DNA from: Atopobium deltae
Lineage (GTDB): Bacteria; Actinomycetota; Coriobacteriia; Coriobacteriales; Atopobiaceae
Direction: 5' to 3'
DNA: 64,000 nucleotides
Assembly (NCBI RefSeq): GCF_001552785.1
Contig: NZ_KQ959484.1
Location: 53,812 to 117,811, forward strand
Position numbers and translations under genes: made by a program. Below the pieces are notes generated by a model, which saw nothing but the letters and a program-made list of their open reading frames with translations, ran no database searches and was not told the DNA's origin. This document shows, piece after piece, positions 54,059 through 62,775 of the stretch. How positions within the stretch are numbered: the first letter of the stretch is position 1; each line of letters opens with the position of its first letter.

Positions 54059-54087
54059 TTGCATTGTTTGTTCAGCTATCGTACAGT
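54059..54087 (+). promoter_or_regulatory. Candidate promoter of the Trp leader / ECF operon
   Basis: TTGCAT (54059-54064), 17 bp, TACAGT (54082-54087). Transcription would start near 54094, giving ~100 nt before the leader peptide start. Confidence 0.5.
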
Positions 54088-54196
54088 TCTTAGCAACGCA
54101 AGCAGTTACGCACGACGGCGCACAAGCCGCACAGCGCAGCGACGCCGCGTGCAAACCTATTCGACATCTCACATTTTAAGGAGGCGTAAGAGACAG

Positions 54197-54346
54197 ATGA
54201 GCACCACCCGCGCAATCGCAAGCAACAGCAGCATTGCAAACAACAATGTTGCACACAACAACGCAATCGCAGCCGTAGTAGCCAACGTGGTATTCACAGC
54301 TAACAACTGGTGGTGGAGCAAGTCTATATCGATTGGTCAATCGTGA
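54197..54346 (+). CDS. Tryptophan-rich leader peptide
   Basis: 49 codons starting at ATG 54197, with AAGGAGG (54178-54184) 12 nt upstream. The body is Asn/Ala/Val/Ser-rich and of low complexity. Codons 38-40 (54308-54316) are TGG TGG TGG, followed by nine residues and TGA (54344-54346). Three consecutive codons for the rarest amino acid just before a terminator are the mark of ribosome-mediated attenuation. The peptide probably has no other role. Its long, repetitive N-terminal part is unusual for a leader. Confidence 0.8.
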   Translation: MSTTRAIASNSSIANNNVAHNNAIAAVVANVVFTANNWWWSKSISIGQS

Positions 54347-54408
54347 GTCTCTTGCGCATACACATCAGCCTTCAAAAAGAGCTCCCGTATGACCGGGAGC
54401 TCTTTTTT
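54345..54408 (+). terminator. Attenuator: terminator with competing antiterminator
   Basis: Terminator: AAAAAGAGCTCCCG (54374-54387) pairs with CGGGAGCTCTTTTT (54394-54407), loop TATGAC, U run. Antiterminator: GAGTCTCTT (54345-54353) pairs with AAGAGCTC (54377-54384) with one bulged T. A third option is GCAAG (54318-54322), next to the Trp codons, with CTTGC (54351-54355). A ribosome stalled at the Trp codons would mask the 54318 arm and free 54345-54353 to block the terminator. Confidence 0.8.
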
Positions 54409-54450
54409 GTTGTGACGCGGCAGTACTTAGTTTGTAGAAAGGAAACCAGC

Positions 54451-55017
54451 ATGCCAAGCACTTCTCAACAACCTCGTACTATCCAAACCGACGAAACTCA
54501 CGGCCTCGATATTCGCTCGCTGATCCTGCTCGCGGTGCTACTTGCCGCAGGATTTATTCTGAACTTTACCCTGGGTAAGGCCATCGCGAGCCTTTCGGGT
54601 GGCGCCATTGGACCCGAGTTCATTATTTCGGCCTTCTGCCTGACGATTTTGATCGAGCGCCCCAGCCTTATTCAGGCGGGTATTATCGGCCTGGTATCGG
54701 CAGCCGTAATTCAGATCACGACCAACTCTCCCTTCATTGATTTTGCGGCAGAGGGCATCAGCGCAATGCTTATGGCTGCCCTGCTCAAACTCGAAAAGCG
54801 CCCTGGTGACCTGCCCTTATTGCCACTTATCGCCACCTTTATTACCACGACCGTATCGGGCCTGATCTTTATGGTGATCAAAGTCGCCATCGTCGGCGGC
54901 GCAGCACAGCTGGTCCCCGCCATGCTTCCTGTTATCATTTTGACAGCCGCATTCAACGCAATTGTGGTACAAGCACTCTACATTCCTTTATGCAAAGCTC
55001 TTAAGATTGGTGAATAA
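54451..55017 (+). CDS. ECF transporter S component, probable tryptophan (TrpP-like)
   Basis: 188 residues with six hydrophobic helices after a polar 25-residue N terminus; small Ala/Gly-rich helices such as LAVLLAAGFILNF and GLVSAAVIQITTNSP fit an ECF substrate-binding subunit. It binds the substrate in the membrane and docks on the EcfA-EcfT module encoded next. The Trp attenuator in front points to tryptophan; sequence alone gives only the ECF S class. The ATG at 54451 has AAAGGAAA upstream; an open extension to 54310 runs through the terminator and is rejected. Confidence 0.82.
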   Translation: MPSTSQQPRTIQTDETHGLDIRSLILLAVLLAAGFILNFTLGKAIASLSGGAIGPEFIISAFCLTILIERPSLIQAGIIGLVSAAVIQITTNSPFIDFAAEGISAMLMAALLKLEKRPGDLPLLPLIATFITTTVSGLIFMVIKVAIVGGAAQLVPAMLPVIILTAAFNAIVVQALYIPLCKALKIGE

Positions 55018-55022
55018 CTCAC

Positions 55023-57095
55023 ATGTCTGACACGTACCAGCACCACGACACCGCTCGTTTTTCGGACGAGAAGATTGATGAGCTATACAGCAAACTTGGC
55101 GTCGAGGATTTCGACAAGCACGCCGATAAGCGCTTTGATGAGCGTTTCGACAACGACTGTTTGATTCAGCTCGATGACATCAGCTATTCGTACCAGGGCC
55201 TTCGTGCATCGCATGACAAGAAGATTGACGAAGCTGCACTTCCCTACGCGCTTAAGCACGTAAACCTGCGGATTGCGTCTGGCGAGTTCGTCGGTATTAT
55301 CGGCCCGTCGGGTGCTGGTAAGTCCACCCTTGCGTCGATTATTTCGGGCGCGATTCCGCACCACTATCATGGCACGCTCTACGGCAGTGCGCGGGTGGCA
55401 GGGCGCGATACCTGCGAGGTGAGCCTGACCGACATCTCGCAGGTCGTCGGTAGTATTTTGCAGGATATTGACGCGCAGATGGTCGCATCGGAAGTCGAAG
55501 ATGAGCTGCTTTTTGGGCTCGAAAACTTTGGTATTCCGCGCGACCAGATTGAAGTGCGTCTGCAACAGGCGCTTAAGGCCACAGGCATCACCGAACTTCG
55601 CGACCGCGAAATTGCAACGCTTTCGGGCGGACAAAAGCAAAAGGTTGCCTTGGCGGCAATTTTGGCGCTGCAGCCCCGCATTCTTGTGTTGGACGAGCCA
55701 ACCGCCGCACTCGACCCAGAGTCATCACAGGTGATTTTTGAGATCCTGCAAACGCTCAGCCACATGCGCGGCATTACCGTGCTGGTTATCGAGCAAAAAG
55801 TGGCGCTTCTGGCCGACTTTTGCGAGCGCATTGTGGTTATGAATCAGGGAAGCATTGCGGCTGACGACACACCACGCAAAGTCTTTGCACAGTCGGCTCT
55901 GTTGCGCCAGATTGGTGTCGACACCCCCCGTATGACCCGCGTTTCGAATCAGCTGTACGATAAGGGCTTGTTGCTTGCACGCCAAACCTGCTTAAGCGTG
56001 ACCGAAACAGCGCAGCTTATCGATGATGTGGTGAAGCACGGCGTGAGCGCGCTGGATGCCGACACAGACGAGAAGATCGATGCGGGTGCTGCCGAGAAGA
56101 CCAGCGTTTCGCAGCACCACGCAGCACAGCATATGGCAACCACGCAACACATGGCGAGCCCACAGCAGGGTCGACATGACCCTCAGCACGAAGCCGGCCC
56201 CCAGCACCAGCCAATCCTGCAGGTAGATGACGTAAGTTTTAACTATTCGAACGGCGACGGGGTTCTCGACGTAAACTTTGCACTGTATCCTGGCGATGTG
56301 CTCGCAGTGGTCGGCCAAAACGGTGCGGGTAAGACAACCCTCACAAAACTCATTAACGGCTTGCTTAAGCCACGCAAAGGCAACGTCACCGTCGCAGGAC
56401 TTAATACAAAGACGACGCCGACGAGCACGCTGGCGACGCAGGTGGCAACCCTATTCCAAAATCCCGATCGACAACTCTCAAAAAATACCGTGCTCGAGGA
56501 GCTTATCTTCAGCCTCACCTTGCACGGAACCGACGAAGCCACGGCCACGCAAACCGCGCGGCGCTTTGCAAAACACTTTAAGCTTCCATCCGACGCCTCA
56601 CCCTTCCAACTGTCGCGTGGCCAACGCCAGCTCCTTGCGCTGGGCTGCGTTTTAATCCTGGACCCCAAGCTGATTATTCTTGACGAACCAACCAGCGGCC
56701 TCGATTATCTGGAATGCATGACCATCATGCAGCAGGTCAAAGCCATGACCCACACGGGGTGCGCCGTGCTGATGGTTTGCCACGACATGGAGGTAGTCTC
56801 TGACTTTGCTGACCGTCTTCTGGTGATGGCCCACGGATGTGTCCTCAAGGACGCCGGTCTTCTCGACAGCTTTACTGACGAGAAGATCATGAAGCAGGCC
56901 TATCTGCAGCCACCGCAAGTTATGCAACTTTCGCAGGCGCTGACACGCAAAACTTCCGCAGCGTTTGAGGGCCTTACCCAGGTTAACGAAATCGTTACAC
57001 AAACCGAAAGGCTTATCGAGGTGCCCTCTACAGCCGAAGACCGCACGCAAAACGCAACTCCCGCACAAACCGAAAGGCTGATTCACCATGACTAA
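55023..57095 (+). CDS. ECF transporter ATPase with two fused ABC domains
   Basis: 690 residues holding both energising ATPases. Domain 1 (~45-290): Walker A GPSGAGKST, signature LSGGQKQKVALA, Walker B ILVLDEPTAALD. Domain 2 (~400-630): Walker A GQNGAGKTT, signature LSRGQRQLLALG (R for the usual second G), Walker B LIILDEPTSGLD. A His/Gln-rich linker (AQHMATTQHMASPQQ-like) joins them. Equivalent to EcfA-EcfA' in one chain. Starts 5 nt after the S component and overlaps the T component by 8 bases, so the three are one dedicated transporter. Confidence 0.93.
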   Translation: MSDTYQHHDTARFSDEKIDELYSKLGVEDFDKHADKRFDERFDNDCLIQLDDISYSYQGLRASHDKKIDEAALPYALKHVNLRIASGEFVGIIGPSGAGKSTLASIISGAIPHHYHGTLYGSARVAGRDTCEVSLTDISQVVGSILQDIDAQMVASEVEDELLFGLENFGIPRDQIEVRLQQALKATGITELRDREIATLSGGQKQKVALAAILALQPRILVLDEPTAALDPESSQVIFEILQTLSHMRGITVLVIEQKVALLADFCERIVVMNQGSIAADDTPRKVFAQSALLRQIGVDTPRMTRVSNQLYDKGLLLARQTCLSVTETAQLIDDVVKHGVSALDADTDEKIDAGAAEKTSVSQHHAAQHMATTQHMASPQQGRHDPQHEAGPQHQPILQVDDVSFNYSNGDGVLDVNFALYPGDVLAVVGQNGAGKTTLTKLINGLLKPRKGNVTVAGLNTKTTPTSTLATQVATLFQNPDRQLSKNTVLEELIFSLTLHGTDEATATQTARRFAKHFKLPSDASPFQLSRGQRQLLALGCVLILDPKLIILDEPTSGLDYLECMTIMQQVKAMTHTGCAVLMVCHDMEVVSDFADRLLVMAHGCVLKDAGLLDSFTDEKIMKQAYLQPPQVMQLSQALTRKTSAAFEGLTQVNEIVTQTERLIEVPSTAEDRTQNATPAQTERLIHHD

Positions 57096-57834
57096 TCCTC
57101 TTGCGTATACCAAAGGTACCAGCCTTTTACACCGCGTCCATCCGCTGATTAAATTGGTGCTTGCAATTGGCATTATTGTGGCCACCCTGTGCTCAAACTC
57201 CCTTGTGCTGTTGGCGCTTTTGCTCGTGCACACCCTTGCGCTTGGCTTTAGCGCCACGGTTGGCAAGCGCATCATATGTATGGCACAGCTGCTCATTCCT
57301 CTCGCCATCATTATGTTTTTGCTGCAGACCTACTTTGTTCCTTCAGGGCCAGTGCTGTTTTTAGGCATGACGCAAGGGGGTATGTATGATGGCGCTCGCG
57401 TGAGCTTGCGCTTGGTGGGTATTGCGCTGCCACTCGTGTTAATGTTTATGGTGACAAAACCAAATGACCTGGCTAACGCCTGTGTCGAGCAGTTGCACAT
57501 TCCCTATCCGTATGCCTTTACTTTTACGACCGTCTTTCGTTTTGTGCCTTTGTTTGCTCAAGAAATGCAAGCCATCATGGAGGCGCAAACCGCACGCGGC
57601 GTGGAGTTTGACTCTAAAAATCCGATCAAAAAAATGCAGCTCATGCTACCCGTCATTATCCCCTTACTCATTAGCTCGGTTGCTAAAACCGATGCGTCGG
57701 CGCTTTCGGCTGAGCAGCGCGGATTTTATTTGCGTGGACCACAGAGTTCGTACAAGCGCTTTCCCTTGCAGGCGCTTGATTGGGCCACCATTGTGTATGC
57801 AGTCGCGCTGGTTGTTATTGGAATTATGTTTTAG
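57088..57834 (+). CDS. ECF transporter transmembrane (T) component
   Basis: 248 residues with about five membrane helices and the two Ala-Arg-Gly-type coupling helices that touch the ATPases: EAQTARGVEFDSKNP near 170-184 and LSAEQRGFYLRG near 210. It links ATP hydrolysis to tilting of the S component. The ATG lies inside the end of the ATPase gene. Having its own A and T units, this is a group I (dedicated) ECF system. Confidence 0.9.
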   Translation: MTNPLAYTKGTSLLHRVHPLIKLVLAIGIIVATLCSNSLVLLALLLVHTLALGFSATVGKRIICMAQLLIPLAIIMFLLQTYFVPSGPVLFLGMTQGGMYDGARVSLRLVGIALPLVLMFMVTKPNDLANACVEQLHIPYPYAFTFTTVFRFVPLFAQEMQAIMEAQTARGVEFDSKNPIKKMQLMLPVIIPLLISSVAKTDASALSAEQRGFYLRGPQSSYKRFPLQALDWATIVYAVALVVIGIMF

Positions 57835-58163
57835 CAAACGATTTTAGCCGACACGGATGCGCCGACGAGAAGAGCGCTTGGCGCTCGCACGCACACCACC
57901 GCCAGCGCGCTGACGGCTCGCCACGATAGTCGCTGCACAAACGACGAACTTCTCGCCAGAAGAGTTCATAAAACATCCCGCATCTCATGTTGACTTCGCA
58001 ATTTTTAGAAAGTTAAAAAGCGCTAAACCCCTTTTATCTATTGAAGTGGATGGTTATAGCTCCCATGAACAAAACCCTAAACAAAAAGAATAAGATACAA
58101 TTAAAAATGAGTTCTAAAAATTGCATATCCTGACACATCACAAGAACGTTATGAGGACCATTC
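57835..58163. other. Intergenic region after the ECF operon
   Basis: No gene seen. Contains a facing pair of CGAGAAG motifs (57866-57872, and CTTCTCG at 57949-57955) that bracket a GC-rich stretch with GCGCTTGGCGC. An imperfect small stem is formed by GAACTTCT and AGAAGAGTTC near 57947-57968. From ~58000 it is AT-rich and probably holds the maf promoter. Confidence 0.5.
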
Positions 58164-58769
58164 ATGATACTTGCTTCATCATCGCCACGGCGATTGCAGC
58201 TCCTAAAAGAAATCGGCATCACACCCGAGGTAATAAGCGTTGGTATTGACGAAACACCACTCGCGGGCGAGAAAGGCGCCGAGCTCGTCAAACGCCTTGC
58301 TTGCGCGAAGGCTAAGGCATGCTATGAATACCTGCAGAACCAGCAACAAGAGCTCAACGCCACTCCCCTCGCCCGTCAATGCATTTTGGCGGCTGATACC
58401 AGCGTTTGGCGGGGCGACGATCTTCTCGGCAAGCCGCACGACGCCGATGAAGCGTGTCACATGCTGAAGCTCTTATCGGGAACCACGCATCACGTTTCAA
58501 CAGGCGTTTGTCTGCTACAGCTTGACGAGAAGACCGCGCTCGCTCGCAAGACAGCCTTTGTCGAAACGAGTACAGTGCGCTTCTATCCCCTTTCAGACGC
58601 GCAGATCGATCGCTATATTGCAACGGGCGAGCCCTTTGATAAAGCGGGCGGCTACGGCATTCAGGGGCTGGGACGTCTGCTCGTGCAAAGCATCGAGGGC
58701 GATTATTTTGCTATTGTGGGTTTGCCCATCGCGCGCGTGATGCGCGAACTTGAAGCGCTATCCTTATAA
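58164..58769 (+). CDS. maf: Maf family nucleotide pyrophosphatase
   Basis: 201 residues. Hydrolyses non-canonical or modified nucleoside triphosphates (house cleaning; linked to septum control in Bacillus). The N-terminal ILASSSPRRLQLL is the family signature, followed by ILAADTSVWRGDDLLGKP near 73-90 and the Tyr/Lys/Gly-rich YIATGEPFDKAGGYGIQG near 150-170, all catalytic landmarks. CGAGAAG motifs fall in two places of the gene. GAGGACC precedes the ATG. Confidence 0.95.
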   Translation: MILASSSPRRLQLLKEIGITPEVISVGIDETPLAGEKGAELVKRLACAKAKACYEYLQNQQQELNATPLARQCILAADTSVWRGDDLLGKPHDADEACHMLKLLSGTTHHVSTGVCLLQLDEKTALARKTAFVETSTVRFYPLSDAQIDRYIATGEPFDKAGGYGIQGLGRLLVQSIEGDYFAIVGLPIARVMRELEALSL

Positions 58770-58831
58770 GCTAAGCACTTAGCAGCGTAAGCCGAGTGCC
58801 TCACGATATTAACGATAAAGGAATGAATCAC

Positions 58832-59983
58832 ATGACCGCTCAATGTGGCTTGCGTGGCGCAAGCGCCGACGACAACGAATTTGACGTAACAACTCCTCAG
58901 TCAATCACGCAGATCCCTGGCATTTGCGCAGCTCATTATACCAATGCAGAAGCGGGTACTGGATGCACCGTCATCATTTGTCCCGAGGGCGCGACGGGCG
59001 CTGTCGATGTTCGCGGCGGAGCTCCTGCCACGCGCGAGACCGATCTGTTGAAACCTGAGGAAACCGTCCAGGTGCTTCATGCTGTGGTTTTATCGGGCGG
59101 CAGCGCCTACGGCTTGGAATCCATGTGCGGCGTTGCCAATCAGCTCGAAAAACATGGCATTGGCCTTCCTGTTCCTGGCGGCGTTGTTCCCATCGTTTCG
59201 GGAGCCTGCATTTTTGATCTGGCGTGCGGCGAGTTTGATGTTCGCCCCACACGCGAGGATGGTGCTGCAGCGACCGAAAAGGCACTTCGTAATGCTACGT
59301 GGGCGGACACCCAAGACGTCATTCAAACGCACGACTCCGAGTCGCTGCAGTGCGGAAATGTCGGAGTTGGAACAGGCGCGACAGTCGGAAAACTCGCAGG
59401 CAAAAACCTTGCCATGAAGGGCGGCTTTGGTGAGAATATCCAGCAAGCAGGCACTCTTATCTGTGGAGCGGTCAGTGCTGTGAATGCTTGCGGAGACATT
59501 ATCGACCCCGAAACGCATGCGCGTATCGCTGGCGTGCGTAATGCGTCGGATCCCTCGCAACTTGCCAGTTCAACCGACATGCTTTGCGCAATGCAAGCAC
59601 AAATGCCACTCGACACCAAACGTGATGAAGCAACGGGCGACGGGGTAACAGGCGGTGCAGCAGCAACTCCAAACGCATCAACAAGCAGCCCCAAATCCGC
59701 GCGCACCAACACCACGATTTCGTGCATCGTGACCAATGCGCGGCTAAACAAGGCACAAGCCACCAAGGTTGCTCAAATGTGTGCTGATGCATATGCGCAT
59801 GTCATTAGTCCAACGCACACCACTAACGATGGCGATACCATTTTTGTGATGGCCACCAACCAGGTTGATGCTGCAGTAGATGTTGTGGGAGTTCTTGCAA
59901 CACGTGCGCTTGAACGCGCTATTGTCGATGGTGTAATGCAGGCAAAAAGCGCCTACGGATTTGTAGCAGCGCGCGATTTGTAG
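58832..59983 (+). CDS. P1 (S58) family peptidase, DmpA-like
   Basis: 383 residues. These are self-cleaving N-terminal nucleophile-type aminopeptidases. Present are PGICAAHYTNAEAGTGCTV, AVVLSGGSAYGLESM near 95, GNVGVGTGATVGK near 180 and the cleavage/nucleophile region NTTISCIVTNARL near 300, preceded by a low-complexity insert (GGAAATPNASTSSPKS). Substrates are short peptides or amino-acid amides. ATG 58832 chosen since AAAGGA is 9 nt before it. Unlinked to its neighbours in function. Confidence 0.88.
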   Translation: MTAQCGLRGASADDNEFDVTTPQSITQIPGICAAHYTNAEAGTGCTVIICPEGATGAVDVRGGAPATRETDLLKPEETVQVLHAVVLSGGSAYGLESMCGVANQLEKHGIGLPVPGGVVPIVSGACIFDLACGEFDVRPTREDGAAATEKALRNATWADTQDVIQTHDSESLQCGNVGVGTGATVGKLAGKNLAMKGGFGENIQQAGTLICGAVSAVNACGDIIDPETHARIAGVRNASDPSQLASSTDMLCAMQAQMPLDTKRDEATGDGVTGGAAATPNASTSSPKSARTNTTISCIVTNARLNKAQATKVAQMCADAYAHVISPTHTTNDGDTIFVMATNQVDAAVDVVGVLATRALERAIVDGVMQAKSAYGFVAARDL

Positions 59984-60085
59984 AGGTCAGCAGCCGAGCG
60001 AGCTTATCGGCACGCGAGCGGCAGCGCCAGCAGTAAGACGCGACTCAGAATAGTAAGTGCTGGGCGACATCGCGCGGCCCGCACC

Positions 60086-61300
60086 CTAATTAAACTTATA
60101 CAACTTTTGCGCGATACGATAAATGTAAATCGTAGTTTTTACGCCCGCCTTCGTGGGCAGATTTGTTGCCACGCCAAACGCCCCGCGACGAGCGCGCTTG
60201 TACATGTACTCGTCGTACGCCTTCAGCTCATCCCACAACGCTTGCAAATTGGCCATTGCGTCGGGCTTATCGGACATGCGAGAGTACACCGAGCACACCG
60301 CCATCATCAGCGTAAAGTGATTGCACATGTAATTGCGCAGCTTAACGCAGGCAATGTCATCATTCAAATGATACGCATGCATCATGATGCGCGTTACAAC
60401 AAGCTGCTGGTCAATGCGCGAAATGGCGACACTTTCGTTAATCGATTGGTCTTCTCGGCCAATAAAATAGCGGTACAAGTCGACGTCCAAGTAATACAGA
60501 CGTTTGCAGCGCGGCAGCGGCACATAGGCGTAAATGTTGTCCACGTAAAACGTGTGTGCGGGCATGGGCAGGCCGCCGTCGAGAAGGACGTCCGTTCGGT
60601 AGCATAGCGAGTGCATGAGCAGGTTTTGCGTCATCATGAAGTGGCCGATTTGGTCCCAGCAAATGATGCGCTCGCGCGGCAGGGCGTAACGAAAATCGAC
60701 GACGTTTTGCTTGCCGTCCAGCACGTGTTCGAAGACGTAATTGGTAATGACCAGATCAACGGCCTCGTCGTTGGCTATAAACTCGCGGAGCTTGGACAGA
60801 AGCGCCTGCAAAGCATGGGCTTGCAGCCAGTCATCCGAGTCGACAATTTTGAAGTATTTTCCACGGGCATGACTTAACGCGGCCAGCACTGCCATGCCAT
60901 GACCACCGTTGGGCTGATGCACCACGCTAATGATGTCTGGATAGCGCGCGGCCCACTCGTCAGCTTTTTGCGACGTTGCATCTTTGGTTGAGCCATCATC
61001 GACGATGCATATGTGCATATCAGTGGCATAGTTTGAACCTTCAAGCAGCGAGGTGATGCAGCGATCCATGTAGTCGGCCGAGTTGTAGCATGGGATACCA
61101 AAGGTAATGACCTTGTCTTGCACAGGTGCAGCAGCAAGCGCTTGCGGGTCTCGCGCGACCAGGGCTTTGTGCAGCACAAGTGCCTCGTGCAGGGCGGGAT
61201 CAGTGCTAACGCTCGTGCTAACGGCGCCAGCTTGAGCGCTCTTCTCGGCAGCGGGCTTTAAGGCTGATGTGTCAAACGAGCTCGTCACGTTTGCATGCAC
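60086..61300 (-). CDS. Glycosyltransferase family 2
   Basis: 404 residues. A ~60-residue Ala/Ser-rich N terminus precedes the GT-A domain: FGIPCYNSADYMDRCITSLL, VDDGSTKDAT near 100 and IVDSDDW near 150 with the metal-binding aspartates. The C-terminal third is helical. It starts 3 nt after the end of glf on the same strand, which suggests a galactofuranosyl or related transferase; the donor is an inference. No membrane helices, so it is cytoplasmic. Confidence 0.87.
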   Translation of the reverse strand: MHANVTSSFDTSALKPAAEKSAQAGAVSTSVSTDPALHEALVLHKALVARDPQALAAAPVQDKVITFGIPCYNSADYMDRCITSLLEGSNYATDMHICIVDDGSTKDATSQKADEWAARYPDIISVVHQPNGGHGMAVLAALSHARGKYFKIVDSDDWLQAHALQALLSKLREFIANDEAVDLVITNYVFEHVLDGKQNVVDFRYALPRERIICWDQIGHFMMTQNLLMHSLCYRTDVLLDGGLPMPAHTFYVDNIYAYVPLPRCKRLYYLDVDLYRYFIGREDQSINESVAISRIDQQLVVTRIMMHAYHLNDDIACVKLRNYMCNHFTLMMAVCSVYSRMSDKPDAMANLQALWDELKAYDEYMYKRARRGAFGVATNLPTKAGVKTTIYIYRIAQKLYKFN

Positions 61301-61303
61301 ATC

Positions 61304-62506
61304 CTATGAACGCTGCGAAACGATGTCGTCGCAAACGTCGAGCGCCGAGGCCACAACCCCATCCATATCGTAATAACGATACTCCGCCAAGCGGCCCACG
61401 GGGTGGAAATTCAACAGACCACGCACGCGACTGCAATACTGCTCGTACAACGCGCGACTCGAGTCCTCAAGAATGGCATAGTACGGCGTCTCGCCACTGC
61501 CAGGCTCAAACGCCTTGGAATACTCGCGCATAATGGTGGTTTTACCAGGCACAACTTGACCAGTCATGTTCTTAAACTCGGTGATGCGCGTAAAATCCTC
61601 GCTCGTGGTGTAATTCACGGTTCCGACAGGCTGGAACTGATCCTGGTCTAGGGTGATAAACTCCATGTCAAGCGTGCGATACGGCAGCGCACCCAGATCA
61701 AGATCAAACAGCTCGTCCAGCGGTCCCGTATAAATCACTTCCCCGCCAAACGGGCGATCACGCACCAAGACGGTGTTCTCGGTAACCGTCATAAAATCGT
61801 GTGCATCGACGTTTAAAAAGACGTCGATGAGATCGTGGTCTAGCATGTGTTCAAAGAGCTTGGTGTAGCCTTCGGCGGGCATACCCTGATGCGGCGCCAA
61901 AGGGAAATAGCGATCGTCGTCGCCGATAAACACAGGTACGCGCCCCGTGATGGACTTATCGATTTGATCGGGGGTTTTGTCCCACTGCTTCATGGTGTAA
62001 TACAAAAAGACGTTTTCGTACACGTAGTCGGCAACCTCGGCGAACTCGTCGTCATTTTTGTTGCGCAGCTCCATGATGGGAACCTTTTTGTTCTCGCCAA
62101 AGGCGGAGACCAGTTTTTGGTACAAGTACTCGCCCTTCTCGTCGCCAAACGCGAGCTTGAGCGAGTGATGATTGAAGGGAACGGGCATCAGGCGGCCGTG
62201 GATGTTGGCAAGCACCTTGTGCTCGTAGTCGGTCCAGTCGGTAAAGCGTGACAAAAAGCTGTGTACTCGCTCGTCGGTGGTGTGGTAAATGTGCGGACCG
62301 TACTTGTGAACCAGGATACCTGCTGCGTCCTCAAAATCGTAGGCGTTGCCAGCAATGTGGCCACGGCGCTCGACGACGCACACCCGCAAGCCGCATGCTT
62401 CGGCAAGACGGCGCGCGCAGGTTGCTCCTGCGTAACCAGCTCCTACCACAATAACGTCGTAACTTTCGGGCAAAAAATCAGCAGGTAATCCAAGATCGCT
62501 TGTCAT
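61304..62506 (-). CDS. glf: UDP-galactopyranose mutase
   Basis: Flavoenzyme that makes UDP-galactofuranose for surface glycans. 400 residues: FAD motif VVGAGYAGATCARRLAE near 21-37, VERRGHIAGNAYD, KYGPHIYHT near 70, and NYTTSEDFTRITEFKNM near 295 for the substrate pocket. The set matches Glf of bacteria. Followed by the family 2 glycosyltransferase in the same transcript. Together with the rml genes it indicates a glycan with rhamnose and probably galactofuranose. Confidence 0.95.
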   Translation of the reverse strand: MTSDLGLPADFLPESYDVIVVGAGYAGATCARRLAEACGLRVCVVERRGHIAGNAYDFEDAAGILVHKYGPHIYHTTDERVHSFLSRFTDWTDYEHKVLANIHGRLMPVPFNHHSLKLAFGDEKGEYLYQKLVSAFGENKKVPIMELRNKNDDEFAEVADYVYENVFLYYTMKQWDKTPDQIDKSITGRVPVFIGDDDRYFPLAPHQGMPAEGYTKLFEHMLDHDLIDVFLNVDAHDFMTVTENTVLVRDRPFGGEVIYTGPLDELFDLDLGALPYRTLDMEFITLDQDQFQPVGTVNYTTSEDFTRITEFKNMTGQVVPGKTTIMREYSKAFEPGSGETPYYAILEDSSRALYEQYCSRVRGLLNFHPVGRLAEYRYYDMDGVVASALDVCDDIVSQRS

Positions 62507-62775
62507 AATATCCCTTCCCTAGGTTGTCCCTAGGCTTGTCGTGTGGCTGTATGCTGCGAGCTGCGAGCTCGATGTACGCGACGCATGTGACGCAGACATA
62601 CGTATGCGCAGAGTCTACAGCCAATCGTACTGCTGATTTTAACACGAGCACCACAGTGGAGCGAATGGCGACGCCGCCGCAGACATTTTGGCAACAAGTT
62701 GACGACAATTCTACAAAAACGTTTTATGATAGAAAGCACCACCAACCTCATGGCTTTACGCAGAAAGGACTATTC

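Noticed and set aside
54001..54450. T-box riboswitch ahead of the ECF operon
   Set aside because: The conserved T-box sequence is missing; a translated leader with three Trp codons and overlapping stems explains the region better.
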